Source of the DNA: Streptomyces zhihengii
GTDB lineage: Bacteria; Actinomycetota; Actinomycetes; Streptomycetales; Streptomycetaceae
DNA length: 64,000 nt
Direction: 5' to 3'
Assembly (NCBI RefSeq): GCF_016919245.1
Contig: NZ_JAFEJA010000001.1
Span: 2,046,001-2,110,000, forward strand
The notes under the pieces are model-generated. The model did not search any database, was not told the origin of the DNA, and saw nothing but the letters and a program-made list of their open reading frames with translations. Positions 8,537 through 16,212 of this stretch are shown here, in pieces; position 1 is the stretch's first letter; every line of letters starts with the position of its first letter. The translations under genes were made by a program, and so were the position numbers.

Positions 8537-9393
8537 CCGCGCACACCGCGACCCCGCCGACCACCCGGCCCCGGCCCCGGCTGGGGGGCGTCCTGGTCTA
8601 CCTGTCGCTGATCGCCGCCGCACTCGTCGTGCTGCTCCCCCTCGGCGTCGTCTTCCTGACCTCGCTGAAGACCTCCGAGGAGGTCGCCGACGGCGGGGCG
8701 ACCTCGCTGCCCGGCGACTGGCTCAACTTCTCCAACTACGTCACCGCGTTCTCCGACGGCCGGATGCTGACCGCGTTCGGGAACACCGCGTTCATCCTGC
8801 TCTTCTCCATCACCGGCACGGTGATCATCGGCTCGATGACCGCCTACGCCATCGACCGCTTCCGCTTCCGGGCGAAGAAGCTCGTGATGGCCCTCTTCCT
8901 CGTGGCCACCCTGGTGCCGGCCGTGACGACGCAGGTGGCCACCTTCCAAGTGGTCAACAGCTTCGGCCTGTTCGACACCCGGTGGGCGCCCATCCTGCTG
9001 TACATGGGCACGGACATCGTGTCGATCTACATCTTCCTCCAGTTCATCCGGTCCATCCCGGTCTCCCTGGACGAGGCGGCCCGGCTGGACGGCGCGAACG
9101 CCTTCACGATCTACCGCAGGATCATCCTGCCGATGCTGAAGCCGGCGATCGCGACCGTGGTGATCATCAAGGGGATCACCGTCTACAACGACTTCTACAT
9201 CCCCTTCCTCTACATGCCCTCCCAGGACCTCGGCACCATCTCCACCGCGCTGTTCCGCTTCAAGGGGCCGTTCGGAGCCCACTGGGAGAACATCTCCGCG
9301 GGTGCGATCCTCGTGATCGTCCCGACCCTGATCGTCTTCCTCTTCCTCCAGCGCTACATCTACAACGGCTTCGCGCAGGGGGCCACCAAGTAG
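8533..9393 (+). CDS. Sugar ABC transporter permease (MalG type)
   Basis: Second membrane subunit of the same importer, 286 residues. Predicted membrane spans start at GVLVYLSLIAAALVVLLPLGVVFLTSL, and the EAA motif is DEAARLDGANAFTIYRRIILPMLKP. The ATG overlaps the stop of the preceding permease by four bases. A hairpin follows about 20 bases after the stop, so the importer operon may end here and the exporter gene downstream may rely on read-through or its own promoter. Confidence 0.92.
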   Translation: MTAHTATPPTTRPRPRLGGVLVYLSLIAAALVVLLPLGVVFLTSLKTSEEVADGGATSLPGDWLNFSNYVTAFSDGRMLTAFGNTAFILLFSITGTVIIGSMTAYAIDRFRFRAKKLVMALFLVATLVPAVTTQVATFQVVNSFGLFDTRWAPILLYMGTDIVSIYIFLQFIRSIPVSLDEAARLDGANAFTIYRRIILPMLKPAIATVVIIKGITVYNDFYIPFLYMPSQDLGTISTALFRFKGPFGAHWENISAGAILVIVPTLIVFLFLQRYIYNGFAQGATK

Positions 9394-9415
9394 CCGTCCC
9401 CGGCCCCCGGTTCAC

Positions 9416-9454
9416 GGCCGCGACGCCCGCGCACCCCGCCGGGCGACGCGGCCG
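9416..9454 (+). terminator. Hairpin after the permease pair
   Basis: Imperfect inverted repeat: CGGCCGCG pairs with CGCGGCCG and the inner CGCCCG pairs with CGGGCG, with one A-A mismatch and a 9-nt loop. Probable terminator of the importer operon. Confidence 0.5.
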
Positions 9455-9503
9455 CGGCGTGTCCCCGTCCCGCCCGCTTCCGCCTCCGGCGAAGGAGACC
9501 CTT

Positions 9504-11270
9504 GTGGCCCCGCCCATCAGCCCGCTCGACCACCGGTACCTCGGTGAGCACCCCGTGCGCACGCTCCGCTACCTGTTCCGCCCCGACCGCGCCCGGATCG
9601 CCGGCGCGGTCGCCGTCTTCTTCGGCAAGCACGCCCCGGTGTGGCTGCTGCCACCGGTGACCGCGAACATCATCGACGTCGTCGTCCAGCACCGCCCGAT
9701 AGCGGAACTGTGGTGGAACTGCGCGGTGATGCTCGCCGTCCTCGCCCTCAATCTGCCGCTGCACCTGCTGTACGTGCACTGGATGCACGGCTCGATCCGC
9801 CGGACCGGGCGCGATCTGCGGGCCGCGCTGGTGCAGCGGATGCAGCAGCTCTCGATCGGCTACCACAACCGCACCAGTTCGTCGGTGCTGCACACCAAGG
9901 TCATCCGGGACGTGGAGACGCTGGAGACCGGCGTGCAGCAGACCGCCGACAACGGCCTCACCGCCGCGGCGACCCTGACGGGCGGCCTGGCGGTGATCGC
10001 CGTCGTCACCCCGGCCTTCCTGCCCGTGTTCCTGGTGCTGGTCCCCGCCTCCGCGCTGCTGGTGGTGGCCCTGCGGTCGCGGCTGCGGGACCGCAACGCC
10101 AGCTTCCGGCACTCGGTCGAGCGGCTGTCCTCCAGCGTCAGCGAGATGACCACCCTGATCCCCATCACCCGCGCCCACGGCCTGGAGCGCACCGCGCTGC
10201 GCCGGGTCGACCGGGACCTCGACACCGTGGTGCGCGAGGGGTCGCGGCTGGACCTGCTCAACGGGCGGTTCGGTTCGCTGTCCTGGATGGTGCTCAACGC
10301 GCTCGGCATGGCCTGCCTCGCGGGCGCCGCGCTCGTCGCGTACCACGGCTGGCTGGACGTCACACCGGGCGCCGTGGTCATGCTCAGCGCCTACTTCTCC
10401 AGCCTCACCGGCTCGGTGACGACACTGCTGACGCTGGCGCCCGTCATCGGCAAGGCGCTGGAGTCCGTGCGTTCCGTCGGCGAGGTGCTCCAGGCGCCCG
10501 ACCTGGAGGAGAACGACGGCAAGGACCAGGTGGCGCGGGTGGCCGGCGAGTTCCGCTTCGAGTCGGTGGGCCTCCGTTACGAGGACGGGGAGCGGCCGGC
10601 GCTGGACGGCCTCGACCTGACGGTGCCCGCCGGCCAGACGGTGGCCCTGGTGGGCGGCTCGGGGGCGGGCAAGTCGTCGGTGCTCGGCCTCGTCCTCGGC
10701 TTCCACCGGGCCACCGGCGGACGCATCCTCCTGGACGGCAGGGACCTGGAGGAGCTGGACCTGCGGACCTACCGGCGCTTCGTGTCGGTCGTGCCCCAGG
10801 AGTCCATCCTCTTCGAGGGCAGCATCCGCGAGAACGTCGCCTACGGCATGGCCGACGTCTCCGAGACGGCGATCCGGCAGGCGCTGACGGACGCCAACGC
10901 GGCCGAGTTCGTGGACCGGCTCCCCGACGGCCTCGACACCGTGGTCGGCGAGCGCGGCGCCCGGCTCTCGGGCGGGCAGCGCCAGCGCCTCGCCATCGCC
11001 CGCGCGCTGATCCGCGATCCCCGGGTGCTGGTCCTCGACGAGGCGACGTCGGCGCTCGACGCGCGCTCGGAGGCGCTGATCCAGCAGGCGCTCACCCGGC
11101 TGGTCGCGGGCCGCACCGTGTTCATCGTGGCCCACCGGCTGTCCACGGTGCGCGGCGCCGACCGGATCGTCGTCATGGACCAGGGCCGGATCGTCGAGTC
11201 CGGCACGCACGAGGAGCTGCTGGCCCGGGCCGGGGCCTACGCGCGCCTCCAGCGGGCGCAGTTGGCGTGA
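9504..11270 (+). CDS. ABC exporter (fused transmembrane and ATPase half-transporter)
   Basis: Type IV ABC exporter subunit of 588 residues that should work as a homodimer. The N-terminal half (about residues 30-330) is a six-helix membrane domain. The C-terminal half is an ATPase with Walker A GGSGAGKSS (about 384-392), signature LSGGQRQR, Walker B VLVLDEATSALD and H-loop VAHRLSTVRGAD. The GTG start is set by the AAGGAG ribosome binding site 7 bases upstream; the frame extends far upstream through the permease genes but that part is a shadow. It belongs to the export class (multidrug, lipid or peptide), so it is not the missing ATPase of the sugar importer. Its role in a mannan locus is unclear. 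Confidence 0.9.
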   Translation: MAPPISPLDHRYLGEHPVRTLRYLFRPDRARIAGAVAVFFGKHAPVWLLPPVTANIIDVVVQHRPIAELWWNCAVMLAVLALNLPLHLLYVHWMHGSIRRTGRDLRAALVQRMQQLSIGYHNRTSSSVLHTKVIRDVETLETGVQQTADNGLTAAATLTGGLAVIAVVTPAFLPVFLVLVPASALLVVALRSRLRDRNASFRHSVERLSSSVSEMTTLIPITRAHGLERTALRRVDRDLDTVVREGSRLDLLNGRFGSLSWMVLNALGMACLAGAALVAYHGWLDVTPGAVVMLSAYFSSLTGSVTTLLTLAPVIGKALESVRSVGEVLQAPDLEENDGKDQVARVAGEFRFESVGLRYEDGERPALDGLDLTVPAGQTVALVGGSGAGKSSVLGLVLGFHRATGGRILLDGRDLEELDLRTYRRFVSVVPQESILFEGSIRENVAYGMADVSETAIRQALTDANAAEFVDRLPDGLDTVVGERGARLSGGQRQRLAIARALIRDPRVLVLDEATSALDARSEALIQQALTRLVAGRTVFIVAHRLSTVRGADRIVVMDQGRIVESGTHEELLARAGAYARLQRAQLA

Positions 11271-11866
11271 GGCGGGGGAAATCCGAAAATCCCGGCGGGA
11301 AGGATTCCACGCAGATCACACCCTCACTCTGCTGAACCGGTTAATGGACGGGAAACGTAGAGGCAGGGCTCGGCTCTGTCAACGCTTCTCGCACGATCCC
11401 GGAGCTGCCGCCGCCGCGCCGCCGTCGGGCATCGCACCCGCCCCTGCGGCGAGGGGTGCCACTCCGATGCAGGTGGGAGCCATGATCACGATCGCTCGCG
11501 ACGGCACACGCGACGCGTGCACGGCACCGGGACCGGACGGCCGGCCGATCCCCGTGCCGCGCACACGGCGAAAGGGAGGCGTTCTCGTCGAACTCCTTCG
11601 CCGGGATCGACGAAACCGGTAAGGGCGGGCAATCGACGGTGCCGCGACTATTGACACACCGGTCGCGGCGGGTGCCTCATATGAGGGCAACGACCGGCAC
11701 CCGCAACGTTTATGACGGTGCGCCAGCTCGATGTCCGCCGGCCCTCCCCAGGAGTCGCCCCAGGGCGGGCACCGAGCAGTCCGCGACTCCGCTCCCGACG
11801 GCCGACCGCCGCGCGGCGAGGGGATGACAACGTTGTCCGATCGTCCCCACTCTTCCGAGGAGAACG
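11271..11866 (+). other. Regulatory intergenic region before the GH5 mannanase
   Basis: No convincing gene is seen in these 596 bases. They hold a cluster of palindromes. Two ACCGGT-type sites (TGAACCGGTTAA at 11333-11344 and GAAACCGGTAAGG at 11613-11625) resemble those at the lipoprotein promoters. A TTGACA -35-like hexamer (11651-11656) directly abuts another ACCGGT (11658-11663). A perfect 12-bp palindrome CCTCATATGAGG lies at 11675-11686, and GACAACGTTGTC at 11826-11837. Both operator families of the mannan region therefore meet here. Confidence 0.55.
11826..11837 (+). promoter_or_regulatory. GACAACGTTGTC operator upstream of the GH5 mannanase
   Basis: Exact perfect 12-bp palindrome 29 bases before the mannanase ATG, identical to the one upstream of the ROK kinase. 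Likely a LacI-family operator coordinating the two genes. Confidence 0.65.
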
Positions 11867-13150
11867 ATGAGCAAGCCACCCAGGCGCCGCAGCCGCTTCG
11901 CTGCCGCCGGTACCGTGATCGCCTCGCTGGCCGGCCTCCTGCTGCCGCTGCTCGGGGCCGGCGAAGCCGCCGCCGCCACCGGGATCAAGGTCAACAACGG
12001 GCGCGTGTACGAGGCGAACGGCAACGAGTTCGTCATGCGCGGCGTCAACCATGCCCACACCTGGTATCCGGACCGCACCCGGTCGATCGCCGACATCGCG
12101 GTCAAGGGCGCCAACACCGTCCGGGTGGTGCTCTCCAGCGGCGACCGCTGGACGAGGACGAGCGCCTCCGAGGTGTCCTCCCTCATCGGGCAGTGCAAGG
12201 CGAGCAAGGTCATCTGTGTGCTGGAGGTGCACGACACCACGGGCTACGGGGAGGACGGCGCCGCCGCCACCCTCGACCAGGCGGCGAACTACTGGATCGG
12301 GATCAAGGGCGCGCTGGAGGGTCAGGAGTCCTATGTCGTCGTGAACATCGGCAACGAGCCGTTCGGCAACAGCAACCACGCGGCATGGACGGACGCCACG
12401 AAGAACGCGATCGTCAAGCTGCGCAACGCGGGCCTCGACCACGCGCTGATGGTCGACGCCCCGAACTGGGGCCAGGACTGGTCGAACACCATGCGGAACA
12501 ACGCCGCGTCGGTCTTCGCCGCCGACCCCGACCGCAACACGATCTTCTCGATCCACATGTACGGCGTCTACGACACCGCCGCCGAGGTGCGGGACTACCT
12601 GGGGCACTTCGCCAGTGCCGGACTGCCCATCGTGGTCGGCGAGTTCGGTGACAACCACAGCGACGGCAACCCGGACGAGGACGCCATCATGGCGACCGCC
12701 CAGTCGCTCCGGGTGGGGTACCTCGGCTGGTCCTGGAGCGGCAACGGCAGCGGCGTCGAGTACCTGGACATGGTGAACGGCTTCGACGCCGGCTCCCTGA
12801 CCGGTTGGGGGCAGCGCTTCTTCAACGGCGCCAACGGCATCGCCGCCACGTCCAGGCCGGCCACGATCTACGGCGGTGGCGGCGGCACCGGGGGCGGCAC
12901 CGCACCCAACGGCTACCCGTACTGCGCGAACGGCAGCACCACCGACCCCGACGGCGACGGCTGGGGCTGGGAGAACAGCCGCTCCTGCGTCGTCCGGGGC
13001 AGCGCGGCGGACGGCGGCACCGGGGGCGGCACCGCACCCAACGGCTACCCGTACTGCGCGAACGGCAGCATCACCGACCCCGACGGCGACGGCTGGGGCT
13101 GGGAGAACAGCCGCTCCTGCGTCGTCCGGGGCAGCGCGGCCGACCGCTGA
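11867..13150 (+). CDS. Secreted GH5 endo-beta-1,4-mannanase with two C-terminal CBM10-like repeats
   Basis: Extracellular enzyme that cleaves internal beta-1,4 links of mannan. The 427-residue precursor has an Arg-rich signal peptide (RRRSRF, cleavage near AAAA at 34-37). A GH5 (subfamily 8-like) barrel runs from about residue 40 to 335. The acid/base is E164 in VNIGNEPFGN and the nucleophile E259 in VVGEFGD. RGVNHAHTWYP and VLEVHDTTGYGED are typical of bacterial GH5 mannanases. The C-terminus carries two almost identical 44-residue units with YPYCANGS and DPDGDGWGWENSRSCVV, resembling family 10 carbohydrate-binding modules. A second mannanase of the same type lies at 47005-48681, but with FN3 and CBM2 modules and different regulation. 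Confidence 0.9.
   Translation: MSKPPRRRSRFAAAGTVIASLAGLLLPLLGAGEAAAATGIKVNNGRVYEANGNEFVMRGVNHAHTWYPDRTRSIADIAVKGANTVRVVLSSGDRWTRTSASEVSSLIGQCKASKVICVLEVHDTTGYGEDGAAATLDQAANYWIGIKGALEGQESYVVVNIGNEPFGNSNHAAWTDATKNAIVKLRNAGLDHALMVDAPNWGQDWSNTMRNNAASVFAADPDRNTIFSIHMYGVYDTAAEVRDYLGHFASAGLPIVVGEFGDNHSDGNPDEDAIMATAQSLRVGYLGWSWSGNGSGVEYLDMVNGFDAGSLTGWGQRFFNGANGIAATSRPATIYGGGGGTGGGTAPNGYPYCANGSTTDPDGDGWGWENSRSCVVRGSAADGGTGGGTAPNGYPYCANGSITDPDGDGWGWENSRSCVVRGSAADR
12881..13144 (+). repeat. 132-bp tandem duplication encoding the CBM10-like module
   Basis: Two head-to-tail 132-bp units (starting at 12881 and 13013) differ at only a couple of bases, giving two 44-residue modules with one Thr/Ile change. 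Near-identity at DNA level indicates a very recent duplication or frequent homogenisation. Confidence 0.85.
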
Positions 13151-13158
13151 CAGCGGTC
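13142..13158 (+). terminator. Short hairpin over the GH5 stop codon
   Basis: GACCGCTG and CAGCGGTC (8-bp arms, 1-nt separation) span the TGA stop. A second, longer-range pairing GCACCGGGC (13161-13169) with GCCCGGTGC (13211-13219) follows. Together they may end transcription of the mannanase gene. Confidence 0.4.
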
Positions 13159-13323
13159 ACGCACCGGGCTCCTCCCCCTGCGCGCCGGGTCCTCCCCCGG
13201 GGTGGGGCGGGCCCGGTGCGCCGGGCCGTCGCCTGCCCGGCCCCCTCGCCGTCGGCGCGATCCCGCCGCCGGCGAGGGCGGTAGGGTCACGGGTGACGGG
13301 CACCGGTGCACAGGGGGGACGGC

Positions 13324-14340
13324 GTGAAGCGGCCGACGATCACGGACATCGCACGCCGCGCCGGAGTCTCCAAGGTGGCCGTCTCCTACGCCCTCAACGA
13401 CCAGCCGGGTGTCTCCGCAGCGACCCGCACCTCCATCAAGGCCATCGCCGAGGAGCTGGGCTGGCGCCCCAACAGCGCGGCCCGCGCACTCAACGGCGCC
13501 CGTGCGCAGGCGGTCGGCCTCGTCGTGCGGCGCCCGGCGGCGACGCTCGGCGCCGAGCCCTTCTTCATGGAGTTCATCAGCGGCATCGAGAGCGTGCTCT
13601 CCCCTCAGTCGTACGCGCTGATGCTCCAGGTCGTCGACGACCACCGGCAGGAGGTGGACGTCTACCGGCGCTGGTGGGGCGAGCGCCGGGTCGACGGTGT
13701 GTTCCTCGTCGACCTCCACGTCGACGACGCCCGGATCGGGCCGATCGGGACGCTGGGCCTGCCCGCCGTGGCCATCGGTCCCCCGCAGGTCTCGGGCGGG
13801 CTGCCCACCGTGTGGTCGGACGACGGCGCGAGCATCCACGAGATCGTGCGGTACCTGGCCACGCTGGGCCACCGGCGGATCGCGCGGGTCGCGGGGGCCG
13901 CGGAGCTCGCGCACACGGCGCTGCGCGACGCCGCGATGGCGGAGGTCTGCCGCGAACTCGGTCTGCCGGCCCCGGCCGTCGTCCACACCGACTACACCGG
14001 TGACGAAGGAGCGAAGGCGGCACGGCGGCTGCTGATCGCGGCAGAGCGGCCCAGTGCGATGATCTTCGACAACGACATCATGGCCGTGGCCGCGCTCTCC
14101 GTCGCGCAGGAACTGCGGCTGGACGTCCCCGGCGACGTGTCGCTCGTGGCCTGGGACGACTCCCCGCTGACGCGCGTCGTCCGCCCGGCGCTGTCGGGCA
14201 TGTCGCGGGACATCCTGGCCTACGGCGCCCGTGCCGCGCAGAGCCTGCTCGCCCTGATCGGCGGTGCCCCGGTGAGCGATGTGCTCGACGGCTGCGCGCG
14301 CTTCGTGCCGCGGGCCAGCACCGCCCGGCCCTCCGCCTGA
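13324..14340 (+). CDS. LacI-family transcriptional repressor (mannan region, copy 2)
   Basis: Sugar-responsive repressor of 338 residues. The helix-turn-helix is PTITDIARRAGVSKVAVSYALNDQPGVS, followed by the effector domain with MIFDNDIMAVAALSVAQELRLDVPGDVSLVAWDDSPLTRV. The GTG at 13324 follows an AGGGGGGAC ribosome binding site; a GTG six codons earlier is possible but less well placed. It is a paralogue of the LacI gene coupled to beta-mannosidase. It lies next to the GH5 mannanase on the same strand and converges on the second lipoprotein gene. Two repressors and two operator motifs in one locus suggest a division of labour, not resolvable from sequence. Confidence 0.9.
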   Translation: MKRPTITDIARRAGVSKVAVSYALNDQPGVSAATRTSIKAIAEELGWRPNSAARALNGARAQAVGLVVRRPAATLGAEPFFMEFISGIESVLSPQSYALMLQVVDDHRQEVDVYRRWWGERRVDGVFLVDLHVDDARIGPIGTLGLPAVAIGPPQVSGGLPTVWSDDGASIHEIVRYLATLGHRRIARVAGAAELAHTALRDAAMAEVCRELGLPAPAVVHTDYTGDEGAKAARRLLIAAERPSAMIFDNDIMAVAALSVAQELRLDVPGDVSLVAWDDSPLTRVVRPALSGMSRDILAYGARAAQSLLALIGGAPVSDVLDGCARFVPRASTARPSA

Positions 14341-14389
14341 GGGCCGCCGCGCGCACCGGCCCGCCGGAGAGGGCAGTCCCTCCGTCGAT

Positions 14390-14434
14390 GGACGCGGGGC
14401 GGGCCACCGAGCCGTGGTGATCCGCCCCGCGTCC
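14390..14434. terminator. Bidirectional terminator between LacI copy 2 and the orphan lipoprotein gene
   Basis: Perfect 13-bp arms GGACGCGGGGCGG (14390-14402) and CCGCCCCGCGTCC (14422-14434) with a 19-nt loop, centrally placed between two convergent genes. Confidence 0.75.
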
Positions 14435-14443
14435 GACCGCGGG

Positions 14444-15763
14444 TCAGAGACCCGCGGTCTCCGCCGCCTCGTCCCACCTCTTGTCGAGGCCGGCGAAGTA
14501 GTCGTCCCGGCTGCCCTCGCGGGCGCCCCGGGCGATGTCGATCAGCTTCCGCCGGTAGCCGGGCTCGTTCAGGCCGATCCCCGCGGCCTCGTCGACGGCG
14601 TTCACCGTGGCGGTCCTCGCCTCGGACCGTTCGACGAAGGTGACCTCGCCGTCGACGAAGTCCTTGAGCGAGGGCGGCATCGGCGCGGATCGCGAGGTGG
14701 GCACGGCACCCTCCTTCTCGGAGTACCCCGACTCGTCGGTGAACCAGTCGATCCACGCCCGGGCGGCCTCCTGGTGCTCGGAGTGGATGCTCACCGCCTG
14801 CTGGTAGTCGGAGACGAGGGTGGCGCAGAACGTCCCGGCCTTCCGGGCGGGGAACGGCAGGAAGCCGATGTCGGAGGCGAGGCCGCCGGCCTCCTCCGCG
14901 GCCTTCTGCATCTGGGTGATCGACCAGGAGCCCAGCATCATCGTGCCGATCCTGCCCTCGGCCAGCAGCTTCTTGGACTCCTCCCAGTCGGTGGCGGTGG
15001 GGTCCTCCTCGGCGAGTCCGTCCTCGACGATGTCGTGCAACAGGCCGTCCACGACGCCGAGTTCGCCGCCGCTCCCCCAGGGCGAGACCGGGCCGGCGAG
15101 TGCGTCGCCCGCGCCGCCGTCGCAGCTCACCGAGCCGGTGTTGGCCGTCCACTGCACCAGCGGCCAGCCGTCCTTGTAGTTGGTGTAGTAGGGGGTGGCG
15201 TCCGTCGTGTCCTTGATCGCCTGGAGGGCGTCGAGGAACTCCCGTGCCGTCCCCGGCCATGCGGTGACACCGGCCTCCCGCCACACCGCCCTGTTGTGGA
15301 CGAAGCCGTTGGCGGTGCCGAACTGCGCAAGCCCGTACACCTTGCCGCCGACCTCGCTCTTGTCGGTGAAGCGGTAGGTCTCCGACAGGTCGGACGCCTC
15401 GCCGAGGGGAGCGAAGAACTCCGGATAGTCGTTCTTCGCGACGCTGCCGGGGATCATCAGGACGTCGCCGTACTCCCCGGTGTCCATCCGCGCGCGGACG
15501 TCGCCCTCGTAGTCGGTGATGCCCTCGAACCGCACCGTCACCCCGGGGTGGACCCGGTTGAACTCCGTCGCGTAGGCCGCCATCGATCCGTCGTCGACGA
15601 GGTCGGTGCGCTGCGTCAGCACGGTGATGGTGCCGCTGAGCGCGCCCGGGTCGTCGTCCGGCCCGGAGGCGTCGCCGTCGGTGGCGGGGCCGCCACCGCA
15701 TCCGGCCACGGCGATCAGCGCGGCGCCGGCGCAGGCGCTCACGAGGGCCCTGGTCTTCCCCAT
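14444..15763 (-). CDS. Orphan sugar ABC substrate-binding lipoprotein (paralogue of 6165-7484)
   Basis: Extracellular family 1 solute-binding lipoprotein, 439 residues. The signal peptide ends in the lipobox AVAGC (Cys22). Alignment by eye with the first lipoprotein shows long identical blocks (GTITVLTQRTDLVDDGSMAAYATEF, GDVLMIPGSVAKNDYPEFFAPLG, ATPYYTNYKDGWPL, IGTMMLGSWSITQMQ). No permease or ATPase genes accompany it. Because its promoter shares the ACCGGT operator and flanking block with the first lipoprotein gene, it probably feeds the same permeases with a related ligand. A GAAGGAG ribosome binding site precedes the ATG. The low-charge, Asp-rich region after the lipid anchor is unlike copy 1. 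Confidence 0.9.
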   Translation of the reverse strand: MGKTRALVSACAGAALIAVAGCGGGPATDGDASGPDDDPGALSGTITVLTQRTDLVDDGSMAAYATEFNRVHPGVTVRFEGITDYEGDVRARMDTGEYGDVLMIPGSVAKNDYPEFFAPLGEASDLSETYRFTDKSEVGGKVYGLAQFGTANGFVHNRAVWREAGVTAWPGTAREFLDALQAIKDTTDATPYYTNYKDGWPLVQWTANTGSVSCDGGAGDALAGPVSPWGSGGELGVVDGLLHDIVEDGLAEEDPTATDWEESKKLLAEGRIGTMMLGSWSITQMQKAAEEAGGLASDIGFLPFPARKAGTFCATLVSDYQQAVSIHSEHQEAARAWIDWFTDESGYSEKEGAVPTSRSAPMPPSLKDFVDGEVTFVERSEARTATVNAVDEAAGIGLNEPGYRRKLIDIARGAREGSRDDYFAGLDKRWDEAAETAGL

Positions 15764-15830
15764 GCCCTTGCTCCTTCGGAAGTGATCGGCTCAGGTGTGC
15801 GGTGGGTGATCGGCAGCATGGCGCACGGAG

Positions 15831-15845
15831 GTGAACCGGTAAAGC
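15831..15845 (-). promoter_or_regulatory. ACCGGT operator at the orphan lipoprotein promoter (proximal)
   Basis: GTGAACCGGTAAAGC, on the minus strand GCTTTACCGGTTCAC, a 15-base exact match to the site at 6083-6097. TTTACC again serves as the candidate -35, and a CATGCT-like -10 lies 17 bases on. A conserved upstream element (TAACGATTG-N2-CATCG on the minus strand) accompanies it in both promoters. Confidence 0.65.
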
Positions 15846-15886
15846 AGTCGGGTCACACGCGATGTTCAATCGTTATCGCCAGCAGT

Positions 15887-15901
15887 GCTTTACCGGTTGA
15901 C
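15887..15901 (+). promoter_or_regulatory. ACCGGT operator at the orphan lipoprotein promoter (distal)
   Basis: GCTTTACCGGTTGAC, centred 57 bases upstream of the proximal site and in the opposite orientation. Paired sites suggest looping or cooperative binding. It also points towards the downstream exporter gene. Confidence 0.6.
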
Positions 15902-16212
15902 CCGATACGGGGGACACACCGTGCCGCCGTACCGGGGGCCGGAAGCCCGGTTGATCGCCGGGGCCGGGCCCCGTACCGTGCCTGCCGTGAACAACCCCGA
16001 ATCGGACAGAGCCGAGCCGCCGGTCGCCCGGCGGCGTGACGTCTGACCGGTCCCCCGCGGACCGGTGGTCCGTCGATCCCGCCTCCAGCGACCGGACGCG
16101 CCCTTCCGCGTGTCCGCGACGGCTCCGCCACCCGGCATCCCGCCCGGTGACAGGCCCGCGCGTCGGCACGCGGACGTCCCCGACCGCGCCTTCCGATGCC
16201 GGAGTCGTTCTC
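15902..16212 (+). other. Gap between lipoprotein promoter and MFS exporter gene
   Basis: No gene with convincing features is seen. A short GTG-started frame (15988-16044, 18 codons, MNNPESDRAEPPV...) could be a leader peptide, but it has no clear ribosome binding site. The frame of the exporter stays open back to 16036, yet this extension is Arg/Pro/Ser-rich and lacks membrane character. Confidence 0.4.

Noticed and set aside
9504..11270. The ATPase of the sugar importer
   Set aside because: The protein carries its own membrane domain and export-type features. Sugar importers of this class use a separate MalK/MsiK ATPase with a C-terminal regulatory domain.
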